Assembly (NCBI GenBank): GCA_036852015.1
Contig: JAANDG010000734.1
Location: 1 to 64,000 of the forward strand
Direction: 5' to 3'
Source: Pelodera strongyloides
Lineage: Eukaryota; Nematoda; Chromadorea; Rhabditida; Rhabditidae
DNA length: 64,000 bases
Part shown: one piece after another, positions 21,701 through 31,722 of the stretch
Position numbering within the stretch: position 1 is the first letter of the stretch
Layout: every line of letters begins with the position of its first letter
Program-made: the position numbers and the translations under genes
The notes under the pieces: generated by a model
Told to the model about the DNA's origin: nothing
Databases searched by the model: none
The model's input: only the letters and a program-made list of their open reading frames with translations

Positions 21701-24700
21701 TGATCCCGCCAAGATTGAACCAATCTTGAAGATGCCGGAGCCAAAGGACGTCAGTCAACTACGTTCATTCATCGGCAAGATCAACTATTACGGCAGGTTC
21801 ATCAAGGAATTGCACAAGCTGCGTGCACCGTTTGACGAATTGTTGAAAAAAGATGTCAAGTGGAACTGGAGTAAAGAGTGTCAAAAGGCGTTTGACGAGG
21901 TCAAGAAGATCGTTGCCTCGCCAATGCTGCTCACGCACTACGACCCTAAGAAAGAGTTGATCCTGGTTACGGATGCATCTCAATACGGTCTAGGCGCGGT
22001 GCTGATTCACCGGATGAGTGATGGAACGCAGAAAGCAGTCGAACACGCCACTCGAACTCTACTGCCAGCTGAGAAGAACTATGGACAGATCGAGAAGGAA
22101 GGTCTCGCGATATTCTGGGCCATGAAGAAGTTCTACAAATATCTATTGGGACGCAAGTTCACTCTTGTGACAGATCACAAACCTCTCGGTGATCTATTTT
22201 CGGATCCAAGAAGGGTATTCCCCGTTAACGAGCGCCAAACCGGCTACAACGCTGGGCTGTTTACATCAAGGGCTTTGATTTCAAGATTGTGTTCAAGCCT
22301 ACAGCTGAAATGGGTTGCGCCGACGTTCTTTCGAGACTGATCGCAAGTCAAGAAGACAGTAACGAGGACAAGGTGATCGCGAGAGTCGAAACGGAGTTGT
22401 TCAAGGAAGAACATTTTCGCACAGTTGCTGCCCTACCAGTTACCGCAAACGTTCTGCGTGAGGCTACCGAGAAGGACAAGACGCTACAAGTGGTCCTGAA
22501 GGCTCACAGAACTGGAAACTGGCCGAACAAGTGCTCAAGAGACATCACACAATTCGCCAACAGACACATATCGTTGTCAGAGTCAGATGGAATTCTATTT
22601 TTCGGAGAGAGGATCGTAGTTCCTACTGCTCTGAAAAGACGAATTCTGAGACAGTTACACCAAGGACACCAAGGAATTGTTCGAACAAAGTCACTCGCTA
22701 GATCGCTAGTCTACTGGCCGTTCATCGACGAGGACATCGAGAACGCGGTGAAGTCCTGTGCTAACTGCAGTCGTGCTCAGAAAGCACCGACTAAGACGAA
22801 TCTGGAGTCGTGGAGCAAGGCAAGTGTTCCTTGGGAACGAGTTCATGCTGATTTCGCTGGTCCACTGGAAGGAAAGTACTATCTTGGGAACGAGTTCATG
22901 CTGATTTCGCTGGTCCACTGGAAGGAAAGTACTATCTGGTTGTCGTCGACGCCTATAGTAAATGGCCAGAGATCGTTTCCCTTGACAGAATCACATCGTC
23001 TGCCACGATCACACATCTGAGGAAGATTTTCTCACAATTTGGTATGCCAGAGACGCTGGTAACAGACAATGGAACACAATTCACTAGTGCTGAATTCGCA
23101 TTGTTTTGTGCTAAGAATGGGATAAAACACATGTTTTCACCGCCATTCCACCCGCAATCGAACGGACAAGCGGAGAGGTTCGTCGACACTTTCAAGCGGG
23201 CGTTGCTGAAATTGAGAGGGGAGGGAAGCCCTGCAGAGAATCTTCAAACGTTTCTGCTCTCGTATAGGATGACGCCGTCACCTAACGTTCCTGAAGGCAA
23301 GTCGCCAGCTGAAACATTCTTGAATCGAAAGCTGCGCACATCGTTCGATCTGCTGAAGCCGAAGCCTGAGAGGAAGATCATCAAGGATGATCGTATGGAG
23401 AGGCAGTTTAATAAGAAGAACGGTTCGAAAGCTACAGTCTTCAACCCAGGAGACTTAGTCTATGTTCGTGATCACCGAATCCCAAGTAAACCTGCTTGGA
23501 TGGAAGCAACTGTTGTCAACAAGAAAGACAGTGTGCTATATGAGGTGAAGGTCGAAGGTCAGAAACACCTAATACGTCGACATGCTAACCAGATGAGGCC
23601 AAGGACAACCGAAGTCGTGCCATTGACATCCTGCTCGATGCATTCGATATTGACCCGTTGCCACGTTTGAACCAGAAAGAGTCTGATCCTGTCACAACAA
23701 AGACTCAACCGCCAACAGTGATATCAGATACAGTTGATGATGAACACGAAACCGTTGATGTTCGTGATGTCGTTCCTGATGATGACGAGGACGAGTTCCA
23801 AGATGCCACGTCAACGCCGACGCCGTCTGCTGCTGTGACCGTGCCCCAGTCGTGTACACCTACAGTGCGCAGATCCACCCGTCCAAGGAATGCCCCGAAG
23901 AAGTTGGACATCAACCCGGCCAATAAGCGTTACTAAAACCTATTGTTGTTGTTTTAGTCTAACCTGTTTATGTTTGTTTCTTTTAGTATAACTTCAATAC
24001 TAAGGTCGGAGGTGTTAGGTATTAGAGTATACCTAAGAATTCATATTATAGTTTGTAGTGTAATGTTTCACATATGTGTTGTAACATCTGTTCGCGATGT
24101 TTGATCATTAGCACGAATGTTTCACGTGCAACATATTGTCTGTCTAGGGTATGTGCAATTGTATTCTCTTATGACAATTATCACGTAGGCACTACTATAT
24201 AAGCAACCTCCGATATCACTCGAGGACTTTCTCTCGACTACACTACTGAGTTGTCTACCATACTTATCGCCCGTATCTACAGTATAATAAACAATTTATT
24301 ATACATCGTCTACCTCTCTGTTCGCTATCTGTTGTATACAGTATCCATACTTTTGTATACACAACAATGAGCGTCACTTCACTATTTGTATCTGTATGCA
24401 TTTTTCGTTATGCATTACCAGAGTAATCGTTTTCACCAGGCTTTTGTGTGAGAATTCGTTCAGCTTTTTTTTTCACCTCTGGATTCGGCTTCGATGATTT
24501 AAATATTTATTTCTAATATCTACTGGTGCAGTATCATTGTCAGTCAGTATCAGTAAGGAAAGTACACTCAAGCGCAGTATAGTGTGGTACAGTGTTTTGA
24601 TTCTACATACTGTATATCACTTTTATCGTTAGTGTTTAGGCAGTGCGTACACTTATTCGCCTGCATTCCGTCGCCAGAGGACTCTTGCCTCCAGACGTTG

Positions 24701-25093
24701 AAAAGAGGAGTGAAAGGGCAAGGGCGGTGTGGAAACGCTTGGAGGCTGTCGGTGTGAGTACAGTTTATGGAGCACAACCAGTGTTGGAGGAAGCGAGGTA
24801 AGAAATTTTAGTTTGGGCACTGATATTCATTGCGTTACATTCCTTATTATGTTTATTATTTTATTTTTATTGTATTATTATTATTATTTTATTTATTTCG
24901 TAAGCAACCCATGTTTACCCTTTACCAAAGAGAATTTGATTCTGTATTCAGCGACAGCGGTTGTGGCATATGCACTTGGGGCGTTGCAGAAGATGGCCGA
25001 ATTGAATATGGAGGTCGTACTTACCACTCGGAGTGTGCCAACTTGTGGGTGAATAGGGTGAATCCTCTGCTCCCGAATTTACATCTTAGATGA
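12781..25093 (+). CDS. Gamma-synergin-like protein (11 exons)
   Basis: Exons: 12781-12841, 13329-13457, 14880-15016, 15447-15506, 16248-16448, 17112-17222, 17355-17530, 18137-18241, 18556-18709, 24640-24797 and 24931-25093. They join in one frame to 484 residues. Exons 2-3 encode an EH domain, with SGLPRPVLSYIW and LTRSEFFSCLALIALAQ; EH domains bind NPF-type peptides. Exons 5-8 are a Ser/Thr/Pro-rich linker. Exons 9-10 hold the helical C-terminal region, and the last exon has the family's CGIC...YGGRTYHSECANLWVN block. Vertebrate gamma-synergin is an AP-1 partner at the trans-Golgi/endosome, and that role is inferred here. The protein is shorter than the vertebrate one. The ends of exons 5 and 6 are the least certain. 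An LTR retrotransposon fills intron 9 in the sense orientation. Confidence 0.85.
13540..13700 (+). repeat. Short tandem duplication with GGGTCGG words (intron 2)
   Basis: A unit around GTTGGGTCGGCAAAAC..CTGTTTGGAGTC occurs two to three times. It shares the GGGTCGG vocabulary with the dispersed repeat at 14237-14433. It lies inside gamma-synergin intron 2. Confidence 0.5.
14237..14433 (+). repeat. Dispersed repeat, second copy at 27497-27694
   Basis: About 200 bp starting GCAAGCGCGCCAGTTGG recur nearly identically at 27497-27694 within a terminal-inverted-repeat element. The copy here is in gamma-synergin intron 2. Short ORFs across it (111 and 69 codons) are in shared repeat sequence and are not host genes. 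Confidence 0.8.
15528..15765. repeat. Imperfect palindrome around TGTCCGGAC (intron 4)
   Basis: CGGCAATTATAATGTCCGGAC near 15538 is mirrored by GTCCGGACATTATGATTGCCG near 15725. It is probably an old foldback element. A CTGACCCTTTAA end at 15858-15869 resembles the ends of other foldbacks in the window, but no matching left end was found. Confidence 0.45.
18832..19185 (+). repeat. 5' LTR
   Basis: This 354-bp LTR has a TATATAA box in CTACTATATAAGC near 19010 and an AATAAA signal near 19105. It therefore contains promoter and polyadenylation elements in the host gene's sense direction. Confidence 0.95.
19311..19374 (+). promoter_or_regulatory. Leader hairpin of the LTR element
   Basis: AGTGTTTTGATC pairs with GATCAAAACACT, plus an extra CTACC/GGTAG helix next to a small bulge, enclosing about 30 nt. 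It lies between two copies of a GAGGTGCTTTAGGCACAC word (about 19245 and 19396) that can itself form a small hairpin. A packaging or dimerisation signal is possible but unproven. Confidence 0.5.
19565..23936 (+). pseudogene. Disrupted gag-pol of the LTR element
   Basis: Gag begins at ATG 19565. The frame changes at four places: a CCCC run near 20294, near 22238, a 53-bp tandem duplication (22830-22882 repeated at 22883-22935), and near 23618. Visible domains in order are: gag helical domain; two zinc knuckles (about 20436-20550); protease LDTGSD near 20647; RT with YLDDV near 21527; RNase H TDAS near 21969; integrase zinc finger (H..H..C..C near 22660-22780), central core with TDNG near 23064 and a downstream Glu in QAERF near 23170; and a basic C-terminal tail. 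The two GTG starts of the ORFs at 19469 and 20490 are not real starts. The copy as assembled cannot make a full polyprotein. Confidence 0.9.
24013..24366 (+). repeat. 3' LTR
   Basis: This is the second copy of the LTR, one visible difference from the first. It is followed by the duplicated target ATGAG. Confidence 0.95.
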
Positions 25094-25681
25094 ACCTGTT
25101 TATTTTTTTTACCTAGTTTTCTGTGTGTTTTACATGTGGTTAACTATGTACTTTTCTGTAATTTTGTAGCTAGCTAACCTATATTTTTCGACGTAACGAA
25201 ACGAAAATACTATTTCGATGTGTTAGTATAAACATCCGTTATTCTTTTGGCTATTATCCCACGTAATGGCGGTCTGCCGTTTGCCAGACGATCTGTGTCG
25301 TGAAAGTGATGTTCTGATAATTTGGGAAAACTTAATATTTCTACTACTGCTGTAACTTTTTTTTGGCTGTTTCTCAGAGTTTTTTTGGTGAACTGTTAGT
25401 TGTTTATGTAAAGCTTTTTGCATGTATATCTATTGTTTTCACTAATCTTTCTTTTTGAGCGATTCTCTCATACATGTGATTTCGAGCTTTCCTTGTTTTG
25501 GTTGTGCTTTTTTACTAGTCCATTGTCCATTTGATATTACCGCGTTATAGAGCCTCGCATTATAGAGCATTATAGATATATCGTTTGTAGCCTATTATCA
25601 TTCCTCCGTGCAAATAATAACTTCACTTAGTTTTTTGTTGTTGCTAGGTCTAGGAACTATTGTGCTTGTATTGTGTACTGT

Positions 25682-25687
25682 AATAAA
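25682..25687 (+). terminator. Possible polyadenylation signal for gamma-synergin
   Basis: AATAAA lies about 590 bp after the stop codon, in AT-rich sequence with no other gene between. This is the nearest clear signal I see downstream of the last exon. Confidence 0.4.
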
Positions 25688-25769
25688 TATTTTTGATGTG
25701 ACATAATGATTTGCGGAGAGTTGAACAGCGGGTTCCTGCTGTTTCGGGGGATGATGTTGGTCGGAAACG

Positions 25770-26166
25770 TTAAAGGGACAGGCCCATCAAAGTAAACTTA
25801 TATTTACGATACGTCCATAGTGACTATCAAGCATTTTTATTACAATATATACAAACTAAATTTCACATTTATTTGCCGTGGAAAACTTTTTTCCGATACG
25901 CTCAGCTCAAATGTATATCGTAAAGCCGCAAATATCCTTGTCGTCAATGCAAATTTATCGTGAAATTATAATGCGATTAAAATTTGCATATATAGCTTTG
26001 AAAACTGCAGCTTTATGGTATACATATGCGTTGAGCGCATTGGAAAAAAGTTGTCTAGGGCGAATAATGGTGAAATTTAGTTTGTATATATTGTAATAAT
26101 TATGCTTGATAGTCATTATGAACGTATCGTAAATATAGGTTTATTTTGATGGGCCTGTCCCTTTAA
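25770..26166. mobile_element. Foldback element, AAAGGGACAGGCCCATCAAA family, copy 1
   Basis: The long inverted arms (about 170 bp) end in TTAA on both sides. Related copies lie at 32393-32820, 32824-33192 (right end lost) and 35606-36055. The interior is non-coding. Confidence 0.8.
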
Positions 26167-26299
26167 TATAGATAATATCACTACATAAGTTTGCAGCACT
26201 GACTCATTGTGAGTGCCATTTGAACCTCTCCTTGTATTTAGATGTGCTGTTGATGATGAGTCATGGCTCGTGGCCATTCATACGTAAACCAGCCGTTCG

Positions 26300-27060
26300 A
26301 AAATACTACCCCTGCAATATGCTACCCCGGAAAATATACTACCCCATTGTAGAATACTACCCCCAACTTATTTTACATGACTACCCCCGAACTTATTTTA
26401 CATGACTACCCCAAACTTATTTTACATGACTACCCCACTTATTTAACATGACTACCCCACTTATTTAACATGACTACCCCACCTAGTTTACATGACTACC
26501 CCACCTAGTTTACATGACTACCCCACTTATTTAACATGACTACCCCACTTATTTAACATGACTACCCCATTTATTTAACATGACTACCCCACCTAGTTTA
26601 CATGACTACCCCACTTATTTTACATGGCTACCCCACTTATTTTACATGGCTACCCCACCTATTTTACATGACTACCCCATCTGCTGTGTTACTTTATGTT
26701 GGGGGTAGTATTTTGCAAAATTTTTCCGGGGGTAGTGTTCTACCGAAATAGGGGTAGTATTTTTCCAAGTGGTGGTAGTATTTTTCGAAAATGGGGTAGT
26801 GTTGTAAATGTTTACCTGAGCGGACTACTTGGCTACCCCATTTTACATGACTACCCCATTTTAGGGAATATGCTACCCCATTTTAGGGATTTTACTACCC
26901 CATAACCTGGGGTAGTTTTCGTAACTGGGGGTAGTATTTTTACATTTTGGGGTAGTATTGTATTTGTGCAGAATATTTTTTCGAAAAAATACTACCCCTT
27001 TGTTGTGGGGTAGTATATTCCCGATTTGGGTAGTATACTACACTGGGGTAGTATTCTACA
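26300..27060. repeat. Two-sided minisatellite: TACCCC array then GGGGTA array
   Basis: From about 26300 to 26690 a 20-22 bp unit GACTACCCCACTTATTTAACAT is repeated many times, with an ACCTAGTTTACAT variant. From about 26700 to 27060 most units are reversed (GGGGTAGTATTTTT, 14-18 bp spacing), with a short return to TACCCC at 26830-26900. The two halves can pair, and the G-rich strand has many GGGG runs. Confidence 0.85.
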
Positions 27061-27085
27061 TTTTTACCATATCCTCGACTTATAA

Positions 27086-27168
27086 GCTAGCATAGCTCAA
27101 CAGGTAGAGCGTTGGACTGTTAATCGAGAGATTGTGTGCTGCTGTGGGTTCGAATCCCGCCAGGGGCA
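27086..27168 (+). pseudogene. tRNA-Asn(GTT)-like relic
   Basis: The D arm (TAGCTCAACAGGTAGAGC), the anticodon loop CTGTTAA with GTT, and the T arm (TGGGTTCGAATCCCG) are all present. The 5' acceptor strand GCTAGCA does not pair with the 3' strand CAGGGGC, the anticodon stem has a mismatch, and the variable region is about 14 nt. It is a decayed tRNA or a tRNA-derived SINE head. Confidence 0.55.
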
Positions 27169-27291
27169 AAGATTTTGTATGTTCTCTTTCGATTGTGAAT
27201 AGAAAATTTTCTTTATGAAAGGATTTCGTTATGTTCACACAAACAAAAAAGTAAACTCTTCTCCTTTATATAATAAGATAAATAGACGCTA

Positions 27292-27730
27292 TTGAAGAAT
27301 AGGCGGCGGGTTTTGTTCACGTTTATGATAAAAGTTCAAATATTTTATTCTGGCGCCATTTTTGTGGGTATACTGTATTGGGCGCCTTTCGAGATTTACT
27401 TACAAGGGAACTGCCTAGGTTCATATCTGAATGCAAAAGTTGTAGAGAAGCCAGGTCCGACTGACCCAAGTCTGACCCAGGTCCGACCAACTTGCTGCAA
27501 GCGCGCCAGTTGGTCGGACCTGGGTCAGACTTGGGTCATTTTGGTTGGCATGCGTTCACTGCTGCTGCCTACTGTACTGCTACACTATCTGTACTGCTAA
27601 AGGGTCGGCACTGCAAATTTCAGTCATATTTAGCGTCGGCGGTGGGGTCGAAAGCCACAATTTGGACGCGCATTGGGTCGGAGATTAACAGAGAAGGCCG
27701 CCTAAACACCAAAGGCCGCCTATTCTTCAA
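27292..27730. mobile_element. DNA element with 16-bp terminal inverted repeats
   Basis: TTGAAGAATAGGCGGC at 27292-27307 is mirrored by GCCGCCTATTCTTCAA at 27715-27730. The left interior (27301-27402) is shared with 33629-33725. The right interior (27497-27694) is shared with 14237-14433. No transposase is present. Confidence 0.65.
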
Positions 27731-27959
27731 CAGAGCCAATAAATAAATCATAAGCTGTGTTACAGTTTGCCTAATATTCCACACCCTGCACATCCAGATT
27801 CACATATTACTGTGAAGATATTCTGCTATGTTAACGATTTACGCAGAATATCTCCAAATATATACTCTACTCTTTTCCCGATTATGGTGTAAATTCCCGT
27901 GCTGACTCATGTCGCGCTGTCCATCGTCTCTCCCCGACACACACTGTCTCGTGTCGCGC

Positions 27960-28830
27960 ACGCCGGACGAACCGCTGATAATATATTATGCAAATAAATT
28001 CAATATTATCCAAATCAGCAACCATCCCTCAAAGTTGCACAGCTGATAATGATAATGGGCGGAGCTTAACCTAAAAGAGCAATTACCTCCTCATGCAATA
28101 GAATACCAGAGTTATTCGGATCCGCCCTTCAGACATTCAGAGGCAGAAAGTATATAATCTCGTAATTCGCCGTTACGAGCACTCGGTTGGTCCCCCGTAC
28201 CATCGGACCTCTCAGTCATCTGAGGTTCTACTGTTTGGCCCAAGTCATCTGGGTTCGCCGCCTGCTCCAAGTCATCTGGAGCGGACTTCCCAACCCAAGC
28301 CTTCTGGGTCTACTCTTCCGTCCCCAGCTCATCTGGGATTCGTCAATCGTTCATCTTTAAGCTGCGCCGCCGCAGCTGTCTTCATCGTCTCCAAATTCCA
28401 AGTCATCTTGGTGTGGTCCAGTGCATCTGGAAATCTTCGTTGCCGTATCTGTCTCCAGAGCTGCTCTCATCGCAGCCGCTCATCGTCTCCCGATCCCAAG
28501 TCATCTGGGAGTGTCCAGTTCATCTGGAAGCCGTCGTCATCTACAGCTGCACTCATCGCAGCCACTGATCGTCTCCCGATCCCAAGTCATCTGGGAGTGT
28601 CCAGTTCATCTGGAAGCCGTTTTCATCTACAGCTGCACTCTCTGCAGCCGATCATCTTTGCCGTGCCCAAGTCATCTGGGCATACCAGACTTCTGGCCGT
28701 CTTCACTTCTGCCGTCTTCATTCTGCTGATTACCATATATAAAGATTGCCGTTACATTCAATAAAGATTGTATATAAAAAGACCCGCGTGGCGCAGAGCA
28801 TCGTACACATCAGAACATCGGAGCACACAC
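27960..28830 (+). mobile_element. Possible solo LTR or non-autonomous element around the hairpin array
   Basis: A TATA-like box (28151), the hairpin array, a second TATATAAA (about 28736) and AATAAA (28760) fall in one block that differs in composition from its flanks. I could not find a target duplication or exact ends, so the element call is tentative. Confidence 0.3.
28207..28696 (+). other. Array of about 15 small hairpins: common loop, different stems
   Basis: Each hairpin has a 4-6 bp stem around a 5-7 nt loop, most often AGTCATC or a close variant such as GTTCATC or ACTCATC. Stems differ but stay complementary. Examples are GCTCCA/TGGAGC (28264-28282), ACCCA/TGGGT (28293-28309), CCAA/TTGG (28398-28411), TCCA/TGGA (28417-28431), GCTGC/GCAGC (28460-28476), TCCCA/TGGGA (28494-28510) and TGCCCA/TGGGCA (28664-28682). 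An 86-bp block is duplicated (28494 and 28580), and 86 is not a multiple of three, which argues against a coding repeat. Flanking signals are TATATAA at 28151 and AATAAA at 28760-28765, so it may lie inside a solo LTR or a non-coding transcript. Confidence 0.75.
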
Positions 28831-29900
28831 TATATTTTCACTGTATTTAGATACCGATATCGAAGGCTGTTCTACCTACGTGTGCCGTGAATTTTTATTT
28901 TGTGTACATTACCGTGAAAGATGATGCTCGAGGAGAGGGGTATATCTGCAAACAGAATCAACACATGAACGTATCCAACTAGGACGAAAACCGAGCCGAC
29001 ATCGTTAGAATAAATATGTTTCTTCATTTTTGCATTTTTATTTACAACTGCACGTTCGCTCTCCTGTCTGTGCCGCAGTCTTGCAACAGCTTTAAAAGGT
29101 GTCTCACTCTGACTGATAGCACGTCGTATCTGACTGATAAACGGGGAATGCAATATGGGTATACAGAACAGGACACAACACTGCGATACCATCGGTCTGC
29201 ACTCTTACACTTTTAATAGAACATGTAAAAGAGGGGTGTATATTATATGAATCTAGGTAGGAAGTATGTGAAGGTGGGCATCAGTACTTATGCATAGCAA
29301 CTATTTTTTTGCTGTGGTCGCGTAGGAGATCAGTCGCCTAAAATGTCTACACAAATTAAAACTCTCAAAGAATGGGCGTTCGCTCTCCTGTTCCGATGAT
29401 GCTTCCGATGATGTTGCGATGATTTGAAAGCCAAAGGTTAGGCGGGCTAATTAGTAGTACATCTAATTAAGATAATTATTAATATCTTAGCTCGTTGTTT
29501 TTTTTGTTCAAACAACAATGTTTAATTCTAACAATTGTAATGCTCTTGTCACGGATAGAATGTAGCAACAACTATGTACAATGACTTACAAAGATTTTAT
29601 TTGGATTACATTGCCATCAGGTCATGGTGCCAAAATCTTAGATCGTTCTGTGATGAAACTTCGAGATGAATTTAACAAAAAGAGGCAAAGGGGGCGCAAA
29701 TTGGCATATTTTCAGCTATTTAAATTATGACGATCAATAAATTATATATATTAAGCCGAGAGCGTTATCGATACTTACAGCAAGTATCCGATGTGTTTTA
29801 GAAATAATCATTAGGAGATACAAACAAGGCTTCGTCAACGGAAATTAGTGCGCACTGACATCAGAGGGTACATACGGAATTTTTTCGCCGTTTGTCCTGA
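28831..29900. other. No gene supported
   Basis: AT-rich sequence. Minus-strand ORF 28872-29192 (106 codons) includes a hydrophobic stretch but has no homologous motif I recognise, and a plus-strand ORF overlaps it. Nothing else is supported. Confidence 0.4.
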
Positions 29901-29909
29901 AAGAGAAGG

Positions 29910-30130
29910 CTTTCTTAAAGCGGTATAACATTCGGTTTTGAAGGCTTTCTTAAAGCGGTATAACATTCGGTTTTGAAACATGTTCTTGAAACATATGCAA
30001 AGGAATTCGAATATGGTTAGAATTTAAAAAGAACGACCCCAATCTGATCCCGCCTGAATACGTAGCAATTCGACCCCGCAAGTTATTCAACATACGTTTC
30101 AAAGACCAGCTGTCATATACCGCTTTAAAG
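29910..30130. mobile_element. Diverged TTTAAAGCGG foldback abutting the next element
   Basis: CTTAAAGCGGTATAACA on the left is mirrored by ATACCGCTTTAAAG on the right. A 37-bp word (GGCTTTCTTAAAGCG...) is tandemly duplicated at the left end (about 29905-29978). Its right TTTAAA (30123-30128) is also the left end of the next foldback. Confidence 0.55.
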
Positions 30131-30296
30131 CGAAATACCGGCCGGTTTTTGAAACGCATTGCATACACCTGCTTTCTTATACAGCACACGCAAATGAGCA
30201 AAAATTAGAATAAAAACTAGACCCCAATTAGACCCCACCTTGCATAAACGCGTAGGAATGCAAGTTTCAAAAACCTGCCGGTATTTCGCTTCAAAT
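30123..30296. mobile_element. Foldback element, TTTAAAGCGAAATACC family, copy 2
   Basis: Inverted GCGAAATACCGGCCGG-type ends surround a short AT-rich centre. It shares TTTAAA with the preceding foldback. Confidence 0.65.
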
Positions 30297-30469
30297 CTGT
30301 ATCTATTGTGAAAAGAGAGCTTCACAACTCACAACACCCACAACAACAATAAGATCCTTACATCATATCAACAATACATTGAATGCATTAATGAGTGGAC
30401 TTTTACGGATCAATTCAGGAGAAGCCTGTACGGTAGCTCGTCCGTCCAGCAGGGGTTTGGCGAGATTGC

Positions 30470-30858
30470 CTATCTCAGGATCACGCCCATCTCATGAAAC
30501 CCCTAGTTTTGATCACTCCGTATTATTCTCCGTGTCAATAGCATTATACAATATTTTTCCAATTTCCAGGCGCAAAATTCACAGTATTCATAAATTTACC
30601 ATAGCCAGTGTTACCCAGGAAGTTATCGCAATTGTCACGCCCATTGATCAATAGCACAATTGCCACGCCCAATATAGCACATTGGCCAATCAGCGCGAAT
30701 TGGCGTGACAATTGCGATAGAGCAACACTGGCTATGGTAAATAGCTTAGGCTTTGCACCTGAAAATTGGAAAAATATTGTATCATACTATATTTGACACG
30801 GAGAATCATATGGGTTGATCAAAAATAGGGGTTTCTTGAGATGGGCCTGGCCCTTTAA
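30470..30858. mobile_element. Foldback element, GGGTCAGGCCCAT family, copy 1 (left end diverged)
   Basis: The right end reads TAGGGGTTTCTTGAGATGGGCC..CCCTTTAA. The left arm is recognisable from about 30470 but has lost the TTAAAGGG end. The spacer shares CACGCCCA and AATCAGCGCGAAT words with copies at 40882-41762 and 55561-55978. Confidence 0.65.
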
Positions 30859-31184
30859 TCAGAGATCGTGAGTTCGTACTTTACAAATCCACATTCATGC
30901 CGTTCCATTACCGATTTGATCCAACGTATCCTCGACAGAGTCAACTAAATATTTTGGTCACTATTAAAACTTGGCGATACTACAGTTCTCGCATCGTATT
31001 ACGAAAATCTTCAACAGTAAGTATTTTTTACTTCGTTGATAAGGTTGTCGTTTTCTTTTTCTCGAGACCGATTAGTTATCGATTTCTTTTTTTATCAGTT
31101 GCCTTTAAGTTTCATTAACGGACTCACCTATTGAGTGACCGGAGTCGGTGGCCAGCTTTGTAGATTGATCAATTTCATTGACTA

Positions 31185-31722
31185 CTACTTACTAGTTTCA
31201 TTCGTCGTTGCTTGTAGATGGTTGGCAGTTTCATTTGCTGATTCGGAAACTAGGCAGCCCAAATCATCCAGATGTTCGTCTGTCTTTCGTCGTTGATCGT
31301 TGGTGGATTTATGTACTCCGTCGAGAACGTCTTCTTGTTTATCAGCGTTCGATGGTGGCTTATCATCAGCCGTCTCGGTATCAACTTTTGGCTTGCTCAC
31401 TAGCTCTGCAAAACTAGTTCAAAATAAGAAAGTTGAGCGAATTTAGATGCTGATGTAATAAGATCGAAAGTTTATATGAATGCATGTCCAAAATACTTGT
31501 GTAAACTTATATTATTGATCTAGAAACTATTGCTTTATAATACTATGCGTTGATTACTTGAACGTAGCAGTGAGTGCACATCAATTACTTTGATAATACT
31601 ATTTAAAATGTACCTTTCAATATGGTTGATTCTTCTGTTTCTCTGATGGAATTTTCTGTAGATACATCTTCGTACACTTTCACATCAGCGGCAACGATGG
31701 CTTTTTTCGTGGTGGTTTTTAC
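31185..31722 (-). CDS. Unidentified acidic protein, last two exons
   Basis: On the minus strand, exon 31722-31614 is bounded by TATCAG and GGTACAT. It joins in phase to the last exon 31405-31185 after TTTTGCAG, ending in TAG. The joined C-terminus is about 110 residues, polar and acidic. It starts with a Lys/Thr-rich segment (VKTTTKKAIVAADVK) and continues with Asp/Glu/Lys-rich sequence (KPKVDTETADDKPPSNADK). No domain, membrane segment or signal peptide is visible. Upstream exons were not found with confidence. The two exons at 34849-35091, on the same strand, might belong to the same gene. Confidence 0.45.

Larger units (their letters stand above)
18832..24366 (+). mobile_element. Ty3/gypsy-type LTR retrotransposon in gamma-synergin intron 9
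   Basis: Two 354-bp LTRs (18832-19185, 24013-24366) begin TG and end CA. I see one difference between them (CTCTAGGA versus CTCGAGGA). They are flanked by a 5-bp target duplication ATGAG (18827-18831, 24367-24371). A primer-binding-like TGGCGTTCAGGATTC follows the left LTR, and a purine tract (AAGGTCGGAGG) precedes the right one. The order gag, protease, RT, RNase H, integrase is that of Ty3/gypsy. No envelope-like gene is visible. The near-identical LTRs imply a recent insertion. Confidence 0.95.

Noticed and set aside
26300..27060. CRISPR-like direct repeats
   Set aside because: Units are contiguous without unique spacers, and the context is eukaryotic.
28408..28764. 118-codon Ser-rich ORF over the hairpin array
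   Set aside because: Two overlapping frames are open and the internal repeat (86 bp) shifts frame, so structure explains it better than coding.
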